A DNA stretch of 49,576 nucleotides from Pirellulaceae bacterium (GTDB lineage: Bacteria; Planctomycetota; Planctomycetia; Pirellulales; Pirellulaceae): NCBI GenBank assembly GCA_016784735.1, contig JADHUC010000033.1, positions 1 through 49,576 of the forward strand, written 5' to 3'. Positions 43,529 through 49,576 of the stretch are shown one piece after another. Position numbers and translations under genes: made by a program. The notes beneath the pieces were generated by a model that was not told the DNA's origin, made no database searches, and worked only from the letters and a program-made list of their open reading frames with translations. The stretch's first letter is position 1. Each line of letters opens with the position of its first letter.

Positions 43529-44398
43529 ATGAATACCGAGCGGTTTGGCCTGATCGTTCTGATATTCTCGCTTTCGTTGGCATCGGGTTGCGCGGCGTTC
43601 AGCGAGCGTCTGGCCATGTTTGACGACATGATTCGGTTTCGCGGCGAGCTAGGTGAAACAAGGCGCGAGATGCGCCGCGCCGAACTGGAGGCCGAGCGGC
43701 GCGAGCTTGAAACGCTTCGTCGAGCGGAACTACGGGAGATGAAGCGGGACATGGTCCAAATGGTCCCTGAGTTGAAGGCGGCGATGCAGACCACCCTCAA
43801 TCAGAAGATAGCGAATATTCGTCTCAAGCCCGATTACGCTGCCATGGCCAAAGCGGCGGAGACGCTGGCAAAGCTGGAAGAGGAGAACGAGCGGGTTTAC
43901 CAGGAAGAGTTGGCCGAGTGGCTTCGAGAACAGTCCGAGTATGAGCGACAACAGGCCAAGTACGCATCGTGGCGACGACCGTTCTGTCCGAAACACGGCC
44001 ACAACTGTGACTGCAAGCAGAAGGAAGAGCCCTCATGTGCCAAGCCACCGGCGCCGCCGAGGGCACCACTTAGAGAGATGCCGAAAAAGCCCGTGCTTCC
44101 CAAGCTGCCAGTGAAATACGCAATGGAATTCGATATGGAAGCGGACGTCGAGGGTTGGGAGTTTATTGAAGCGCAACCCGGACGTGCGCCACTCAAGGAG
44201 CGTTGCCTGCCCGAGAAAGGCAACGGGCCAAAGCAGAAACGCCTATTCCATAGCGCCCAGCGGCCCGACGACGACGCCCCCACGACATCCCTGAACGTCA
44301 AAGACGAACTCATTCCACCAAAGCCCTTGGCTGAGGATGACGACTCGGCCGAGGAGAACGGATCGATCATACGCGCGTCAATGGATTTCACACAATGA
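43529..44398 (+). CDS. Lipoprotein with long coiled coil, unknown function
   Basis: A 289-aa predicted lipoprotein. The start at 43529 gives a lipoprotein signal (LIVLIFSLSLASGC) with lipobox L-A-S-G-C and the lipid-bearing Cys at residue 21. Residues about 35-80 are a strongly charged helix (LGETRREMRRAELEAERREL, ETLRRAELREMKRD), and a second helical stretch runs to about 155 (AETLAKLEEENERVYQEEL). Then comes a Cys/His-containing block (RPFCPKHGHNCDCKQKEEP) that could bind a metal, followed by a Pro-rich linker (KPPAPPRAPLREMPKKPVLP) and an acidic tail. No family is recognised. It is probably anchored to a membrane and reaches into the periplasm. The gene stands alone. The following 618 bases (44399-45016) hold nothing I can call apart from the upstream region of the next gene. 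Confidence 0.68.
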   Translation: MNTERFGLIVLIFSLSLASGCAAFSERLAMFDDMIRFRGELGETRREMRRAELEAERRELETLRRAELREMKRDMVQMVPELKAAMQTTLNQKIANIRLKPDYAAMAKAAETLAKLEEENERVYQEELAEWLREQSEYERQQAKYASWRRPFCPKHGHNCDCKQKEEPSCAKPPAPPRAPLREMPKKPVLPKLPVKYAMEFDMEADVEGWEFIEAQPGRAPLKERCLPEKGNGPKQKRLFHSAQRPDDDAPTTSLNVKDELIPPKPLAEDDDSAEENGSIIRASMDFTQ

Positions 44399-45016
44399 CG
44401 CTTCTCCGGCCAATGGGGCGCGCCGGTTCTCGAGTTCGGTTCCCAACCTGAACGGCAAGCGGCTTCGACACGGCAAATTCGTCACACGCATGCGGACACG
44501 CTTGCATCGGTAACGAACTACCAACGCGCCGGGTGTTCACCGGCTCCGTTCTTGCCGCTTCTTCTTGCGTTTGCCGAATCTGGTCCTTCCTCATTTCTCT
44601 TGCGGCAACGCCATGATTACTTTCGGGCTTCGTGATCGTCCTTACCAGCGTGTTGATCAATTCGCTGTGCGCGGCAGACTGATCAAATGCCCGATTCCAT
44701 GGCTGTGCTGGCCAAATGCCATTGGTCTCGCTTGCCCTCGCCCTCGTAGATAAGTGAAACCATAGAGGCTCGATTCACTCACTTCGCACCATTCGCGTGG
44801 AAAGGGATCCAAGCGACCGGGGGGCAATTGTATGGACAGAGCGCGCATATTCACTCGCATAGGATTCGTGACGGGGCGGAAACTCGGTGGGAGACCAAAC
44901 CACAAAATCCGTGCAAATTTCCCCACAACTAGTTGACTGTCCCGTCAGGGGGTGCGATCATAAATGCCCTACTCTACCAGTACTCGCTACGCCCCCCTGG
45001 TTCACGAGGCTGAGCA

Positions 45017-45973
45017 ATGGCAGATAATCCGCCACCGGAATCGCCGGATCGGTATCCTGACCCCAGAGAAATCCGACGCCTGATGGTCTGGGGCGTCGTG
45101 ATAATCGGTGGCTTGCTCCTTGCTGCTGCCGTGTTCGCAGGGCTCATGCAGGAAAGCGACTTGCTGCGGTTTGAGCCAGTTGATCCTATTCGTTTGGCAT
45201 TCGTGGTTGGCGGAACGGCTGTTGCCTCAATCCTGAGCCTGATTGCGCTCTATTCGGCAATCGTACGAGGGCACCTCGCGCCCTTCGTGAGCGTCATGGC
45301 GCTGATTGCCTTTGGGCTCAGTGCATATCTGATAATGGCACCGAACATTGGCGAAATGCAACACGCTCGGGGCGTGATCACCGTCATATTCTCGGTAGGA
45401 ACCATATCGATCGCGTTAATTCTGGTCATGGCGGTCCTGTTTTCGAAATGGAGCGGAAGGGGTGGCCAAGACCTTACGGATCGGTTCGATTCAGCTAAGC
45501 AGGTTCTCACCATGCTCCTCGGAATCCTCGGCACGATCGTGGGATTCTACTTCGGGTCGACAACAGACGACGCAGCCCCAGGTTTCTCCATAACGGACGT
45601 GAGCGTGTCCGATCTGACGCCTGAAGCGGGCACCAGCTTCACGCTCACGGCAACGCTTGAAGACGGTAAGCCACCATTTGGATATTCCGTGAAGTTCGAC
45701 GCGACGGGAAGCGACGGCGCAGAGATCAACGATTTGCACATCAAAGACATTATCGAAGGGCCAACCGATATCCGCTCATTCCAACACGAGGTGTCACTGG
45801 AGAACGTTACTGGAGTCATGAACCTCGGTATTACCTTAACCGTCACGGACGACAATGGAGACGAACGGACATACCGGCGCAAGCCGGGGACTTGGGTTAA
45901 GATACAGGATTCGGCAGAGGCGGAGAATGAGCCCGTAGACGACGGACCCATTCCCGATCTCGGTTCCACGTGA
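45017..45973 (+). CDS. Membrane protein with extracytoplasmic Ig-like domain
   Basis: A 318-aa protein starting at 45017 (GAGG 8 bases upstream). It has a short Pro-rich cytoplasmic head (DNPPPESPDRYPDPREIRR), then about five membrane helices at residues 23-43, 58-83, 87-109, 118-141 and 162-180 (the last is LTMLLGILGTIVGFYFGS). The C-terminal 130 residues look like a single beta-sandwich (FSITDVSVSDLTPEAGTSFT, TATLEDGKPPFGYSVKFDATG, LGITLTVTDDNGDERTY), similar to PKD or Ig-like folds. With five helices the head and sandwich would lie on opposite sides. No known family. It is the first of three same-strand genes in an area more AT-rich than the rest of the window. Confidence 0.62.
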   Translation: MADNPPPESPDRYPDPREIRRLMVWGVVIIGGLLLAAAVFAGLMQESDLLRFEPVDPIRLAFVVGGTAVASILSLIALYSAIVRGHLAPFVSVMALIAFGLSAYLIMAPNIGEMQHARGVITVIFSVGTISIALILVMAVLFSKWSGRGGQDLTDRFDSAKQVLTMLLGILGTIVGFYFGSTTDDAAPGFSITDVSVSDLTPEAGTSFTLTATLEDGKPPFGYSVKFDATGSDGAEINDLHIKDIIEGPTDIRSFQHEVSLENVTGVMNLGITLTVTDDNGDERTYRRKPGTWVKIQDSAEAENEPVDDGPIPDLGST

Positions 45974-46112
45974 TGCACCAGCGACTACCCTGCTTATTGC
46001 TGTGCGCCGTCACTCCGGTCCCTGGCGGCGCTGAAACGCGGGACAACACGCGAACCGGTGGGCCAGCGACGCGGCAGTATTTTGAGCCTATTCTCAGTCC
46101 AGAGGAACGACC

Positions 46113-48179
46113 ATGAACCGCACGAATTTGACTATCTTAGTTTTCCTCGCTTCGGCCCTGTTTTGCAGCCCGGCGAGGTCCGGCGAACAGGTGCCGAGGC
46201 CAGAGCAAGCTAGCAGACTACTTGTTCTTCAGCTTTCTGAGCATTTCGATCCACCAGACAATCCGTTCATCGCCAAGTCCTTCTGGACTAACGCAAGAGC
46301 GATCCCACACCTCTACTCTTCGCATACCTCCGTAGCCGACACGGCCAACGTGGTCGCCGAACAACTCAAGCAGATTTATGACGACCATGGTGCAGAAAGC
46401 GATATAACGTCTACCCCAAGAGCCGTTCAGTCTCTGGTATACATTCCCGCATCCAGCGCTGCGGAGGAACCAAAAAAGAACCCGATTTCTGAGACCGCAC
46501 TCTATAAGACAATTCGAGAGAAGTCCGCCGCTGGAGACTTCACGGCCCAATGGTGGGTTATTCTGGTGCGCGACTGGCACCGCATTGTCTTCGAAGAGCA
46601 CAAGCAGCAGTACCGACCGGCCCTCGATGAGGCCGTCGAGACAATTCCGATGTTGGCCGACGCCATCGTAAAGACTCGTCAGGCCGTGGAGGAGGAGTCA
46701 TCCAAACCGCCGGCGACATCGGAACCATCCAAGCCGGGTGAACCAGCCAAGGATCCTGCAGACGCCGCGGACGAACCCAAACCCAGTGAAACACCTCACC
46801 AGCCTGCGGACGGCAAGAGAACACCTGAAGAGGCACTGCAGGAACTACTTAGCGACAAGTTTGAGGTGGTCACGGGACTTATCCAAGAGCTAAAGACAGA
46901 AATCGGCGATGATGACCCGGCGGAACTGAAGACCATTCGCAATGACTTTGCTCAAGCGATTCGTGGTGTTCTTAGTGGGCCGGATGTTACGAGTGTCAGC
47001 GCCGTCGAATTGCGCCGACGAATGACGCAAGAGATCAAAAGCAAAGTCGAAGTCGAGTATGAACTCGATTTCTCCCCTGAATTTCGCCAGCGAATCTTAT
47101 TCTTCATTTCGGGTATAAGAGAAAATCTGCCATTGGGAACCGGAAGCAAGGAGGATTACGTAGAATTCTACACGGAAATTGCTAACCGCCTTGCTCCGCC
47201 CATCTCCGAAAAGGAGCTTGTAAAGATACTTGGAGAGAAGCATGTTGCGATCGAGAAACTGATTGAGGCTATCGAGCAAGCGATAACGAAAAAAGATGGC
47301 GATCCAAAAAGAGTACATGAAATCAAACAAGCGTTTGCCAAGAGAATCCGCGAAGTTCTTCATGAGACGGCTACGTCGGCTGAGTGGAGTGTCGCCCAAG
47401 TGCGCACGCGAATGGCGCAAGAGGTAAGAAAACTAAGCAAGAATTACGCAGAAACTGAAGCACCAATCGCAAACTTCATGTCTAACCTGCATGCCGATTC
47501 GCCGATCGGATCTCAAACCGGTGAAAGAGAAGACTTCGAGAAGTTCTACACGGATATTGCTGATACTCTTGACCCCATCACGCACAAGGATAGCCTCTCG
47601 GCTGCGGGATTGGACCACGACAAAGATTCGCTCGAAGGACTATTTGCTGATTTGAAGCCTGAGATCTTCAAATTCAGCAAGTCGACAAAAGAGCTTTACA
47701 AAAGAAACATCCAGTCTTTCACCGACTCGCTTAAGGAGATCATCGAGACTCAATACGCTGAAAACCAGTTTACGCGAATGCAGGAAGACACCAAAGCCAA
47801 GGCCAATGCGTTAATCGATGATCTTAAGATTATTCCAAATAAGCGTTCAAGAGAGTTGTGGAAAAGGGGATACCAGGATTTCGTTGACTGGGCCGAAAAG
47901 AAGAATGGCAAGACGGTTGAAGGATGGCGAAAATCGTTGATCAATTTGAAAAAGGTCCTGGACGATTCCGTTGGGATCTATGATGAATGGACCGCGCGAG
48001 CGGAAGAGCATTTCAGAAGCATGGAGGCGTCAGGTTCTGGTTCCGGTACGGGCACGCATAGCGGCAGCGGTGGCTATGCGACTTGGGCTGCCGTGAGGTG
48101 GACAAGGATCATGGAACGAAGGCGCGCAAAATACGAGCGAAATGCTCTGCGAATTCAGGCAATTCGAGGTAGTAGGTAA
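46113..48179 (+). CDS. Secreted helical-repeat protein, unknown function
   Basis: A 688-aa exported protein (start at 46113, GAGGAACGACC upstream; signal TILVFLASALFCSPARSG). After a 200-residue N-terminal part and a Pro/Glu/Lys linker (SSKPPATSEPSKPGEPAKD), three related helical blocks begin near residues 240, 373 and 502. The first two share FAQAIRGVL/FAKRIREVL, LRRRMTQEIKSK/VRTRMAQEVRKL and YVEFYTEIANRL/FEKFYTDIADTL at matching spacing; the third keeps IQSFTDSLKEII. The C-terminus has a Gly/Ser linker (GSGSGTGTHSGSGGY) and a basic helix (RIMERRRAKYERNALR). Repeat length is about 130 residues. No characterised domain recognised. Codon use is visibly more A/T-rich than in the sulfatase region. 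It lies 93 bases before the matrixin gene. Confidence 0.62.
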   Translation: MNRTNLTILVFLASALFCSPARSGEQVPRPEQASRLLVLQLSEHFDPPDNPFIAKSFWTNARAIPHLYSSHTSVADTANVVAEQLKQIYDDHGAESDITSTPRAVQSLVYIPASSAAEEPKKNPISETALYKTIREKSAAGDFTAQWWVILVRDWHRIVFEEHKQQYRPALDEAVETIPMLADAIVKTRQAVEEESSKPPATSEPSKPGEPAKDPADAADEPKPSETPHQPADGKRTPEEALQELLSDKFEVVTGLIQELKTEIGDDDPAELKTIRNDFAQAIRGVLSGPDVTSVSAVELRRRMTQEIKSKVEVEYELDFSPEFRQRILFFISGIRENLPLGTGSKEDYVEFYTEIANRLAPPISEKELVKILGEKHVAIEKLIEAIEQAITKKDGDPKRVHEIKQAFAKRIREVLHETATSAEWSVAQVRTRMAQEVRKLSKNYAETEAPIANFMSNLHADSPIGSQTGEREDFEKFYTDIADTLDPITHKDSLSAAGLDHDKDSLEGLFADLKPEIFKFSKSTKELYKRNIQSFTDSLKEIIETQYAENQFTRMQEDTKAKANALIDDLKIIPNKRSRELWKRGYQDFVDWAEKKNGKTVEGWRKSLINLKKVLDDSVGIYDEWTARAEEHFRSMEASGSGSGTGTHSGSGGYATWAAVRWTRIMERRRAKYERNALRIQAIRGSR

Positions 48180-48272
48180 CGTCGCACGTTTCGAATACTT
48201 CGCCAGACTTAGACGAGAATTCCAAACACGAATCCCAGTGGACACTTATGGCACAAGAAAAGGAGCATAACA

Positions 48273-49196
48273 ATGACAGGAGCAGGACTAGTGGGACTAT
48301 TTGGAGAAATCGTTGGAGAACTGGTCCCTGGGCTCGGCATCGCTGGCAAACTGATTGGTGATACTGGCAAACTGAAAAAGCTAGCCAAAGCCGTCGCAGG
48401 TACAAAAAAATGGAAAAACGGCCAAGGAATTCCAGCAGGCGAATTGCTGGGCCCGTTGGTGAAGATGCTCAGCAGAGGTCTATTCGACGAAGAGAAACTA
48501 GACGCTGCCGTCAAATCTGGCGATCCGAGTTCGATGCAAGAAGTGGTATCGAAAGCAATTGAGAGATTTCAAAAGATCGCCCATTCAACGCGCCCCGGTG
48601 ATACGCCCGTGAACGGAATTATCGCGCGACCTGAAGCTAAACTGTTCCAGATCTTTAGTGGCTGCAATCCGAGAGAAGGTCGAGGTACGAAACTGAAGAA
48701 AAGCAAATTCCCCAGGAGCGAATACGATGGAGAGGGAGGCATTAGTGTTATCTACTGCCATATTGACCCAGCGGTGATCCAAAAATATGACCAGCAGTTT
48801 GGGAAAGACGGTAAGACGAGAGCGATGATCACCGACGCCTGGGACGCATGGCTTCCGCACATTAATCTATCAGTAAAGACCGAAGGAGTCGCCGAGGACG
48901 GCGCCAATGTGGCAATTCGAGTTGGGCAAGTCGACGGCAAAGCGGGCACCAAGCTTGCGGAGGCTGATATCGCTGGGCCTAAGTTCTTGAGAAGCCGACT
49001 GTGCACGCTCATGATTGACGAAGATGAGAGCTTTACCGAGGAGAGATTTCAATGGATGATGACCCATGAATTGGGCCATATCCTCGGATTGGGGCATTAC
49101 GCCGAAACCGGCATGATAATGGGCGAATGGTTGGACATGACGGTAAAGGAACCAACCGATTTAGACAAAGCAAGAGCCCAGGCTATTTGGGGATAG
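48273..49196 (+). CDS. Matrixin-type (M10) zinc metalloprotease-like protein without classical signal peptide
   Basis: A 307-aa protein; the ATG at 48273 has AAAGGAG 8 bases upstream. The protease signature is H265-E-L-G-H269-I-L-G-L-G-H275, the full HExxHxxGxxH zinc motif, followed by a Met-turn (GMIMG, M281/M283) and the closing DKARAQAIWG that matches the final helix of matrixins. The substrate-binding half is about residues 155-290 (GISVIYCHIDPAVI is the early beta strand). The first 40 residues are unusual: a Gly-rich hydrophobic stretch (GLVGLFGEIVGELVPGLGIA, then GKLIGDTGKLKKLAKAV) that is not a typical signal peptide and might insert into or cross a membrane. No Cys-switch propeptide is visible. 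It is the last gene of the AT-richer group. Target unknown. Confidence 0.75.
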   Translation: MTGAGLVGLFGEIVGELVPGLGIAGKLIGDTGKLKKLAKAVAGTKKWKNGQGIPAGELLGPLVKMLSRGLFDEEKLDAAVKSGDPSSMQEVVSKAIERFQKIAHSTRPGDTPVNGIIARPEAKLFQIFSGCNPREGRGTKLKKSKFPRSEYDGEGGISVIYCHIDPAVIQKYDQQFGKDGKTRAMITDAWDAWLPHINLSVKTEGVAEDGANVAIRVGQVDGKAGTKLAEADIAGPKFLRSRLCTLMIDEDESFTEERFQWMMTHELGHILGLGHYAETGMIMGEWLDMTVKEPTDLDKARAQAIWG

Positions 49197-49515
49197 CCTG
49201 ATCAATACTTGGGGCCGTGGGGTCAAGAAACTCAGCACATATTCAAACTCGTTGAGAATCTGGAGTCCACGCGCCCCAGCAGGATGAACCTCGGACGACG
49301 GTAGGTGTCGCGATAGCAGTAGCGGAACCTCTCCTCTCAACCCCCGCCCCGCGTCAACGGCCGCTGTCAGTTCGGGGAAAGGGACGTGGTGTGCTGGTCA
49401 GCGAGTTTTCCAAGAACCTATGTCGCTCAATTGAACTGACTGTATTGCGCAAGCTGATCGTTGAGCTTTAACTATGTGCTAGAGTTTGACAGAGCCCAAT
49501 GAAGGGAGAAGCTCG
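49197..49515. other. Intergenic stretch before the transposase
   Basis: This 319-base gap holds no gene I can support. It should contain the left end of the insertion sequence, but with the right end outside the window I cannot mark the terminal inverted repeat. Confidence 0.4.
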
Positions 49516-49576
49516 ATGTCAAACAGAAAGTATTTCACGCCTGAACAGAAAGTAGCGATTGTACGACGCCATCTGC
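49516..49576 (+). CDS. IS transposase, N-terminal fragment cut by window end
   Basis: The ATG at 49516, preceded by AAGGGAGAAG, opens a frame beginning MSNRKYFTPEQKVAIVRRHL that runs off the window. This matches the start of IS3/IS911-type transposase ORF A proteins, whose N-terminal helix-turn-helix begins with a ...Y/FT.E.K..I.R.. pattern. Only 20 residues are visible, so the IS family is provisional. It marks a mobile element beside the AT-richer gene group. Confidence 0.62.
   Translation, partial: MSNRKYFTPEQKVAIVRRHL

Noticed and set aside
44388..44660. Minus-strand frame of 90 aa between the lipoprotein and membrane protein genes
   Set aside because: No ribosome site, no hydrophobic or domain pattern, and composition typical of chance translation.
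45017..49576. Prophage or integrative element
   Set aside because: No integrase, capsid, portal, terminase or tail gene is visible; only an IS transposase start and an AT-rich shift support mobility.

Overview
The window looks like a chromosomal stretch from a heterotrophic member of the Planctomycetota (Pirellulales-like). It is GC-rich. It has two sulfatases, a ThuA-domain protein, a PQQ-like beta-propeller, an FAD oxidoreductase with HEAT-type repeats, a diheme protein related to the hydrazine synthase alpha subunit, an Uma2 nuclease and many secreted proteins of unknown role. Assignment to the phylum is inferred from this gene content; no rRNA or tRNA gene is visible.

Layout. 29-6914: a secreted clan GH-A glycoside hydrolase (minus) diverges from a tungsten/molybdenum aldehyde:ferredoxin oxidoreductase-like gene, a ThuA-domain protein and a large serine esterase. 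7077-11721: an Uma2-family nuclease converges on the RNA helicase HrpA. 11860-12189: a small Tyr-rich secreted protein. 12313-24564 is a minus-strand block. It holds a double FAD oxidoreductase, a translationally coupled pair of large membrane proteins with exosortase-like N-terminal regions, a transglutaminase-like secreted enzyme with a very acidic tail, a small secreted protein made almost entirely of Gln-Lys-containing repeats, and a Cys/Thr/Pro repeat protein. 25165-42059 is an accessory carbohydrate region: two sulfatases, a polysaccharide deacetylase, a sialidase remnant, a diheme protein with a large LamG/CARDB partner, a PQQ-like protein and an SGNH-like protein. Three copies of a roughly 100-bp palindromic element and a RAYT transposase remnant are scattered through it. 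42080-42961: a two-gene unit with a thioredoxin-fold 2Fe-2S ferredoxin. 43529-44398: a coiled-coil lipoprotein. 45017-49196: a more AT-rich group with a membrane protein, a helical-repeat secreted protein and a matrixin-type metalloprotease. The window ends inside an IS transposase gene.

Most striking is 21396-24855. A transglutaminase-like gene sits directly downstream of a gene for a secreted protein with 13 Gln-Lys dipeptides, the two side chains a transglutaminase joins. That substrate-like gene shares a duplicated upstream region of about 130 bp with the neighbouring Cys-rich repeat gene. I propose, as inference, a co-regulated locus for a covalently cross-linked envelope or matrix material. 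Second is the membrane pair at 15922-21149, one member of which has a Cys/Arg/His spacing like that of exosortases. Third is the REPIN-like repeat family with its decayed transposase.
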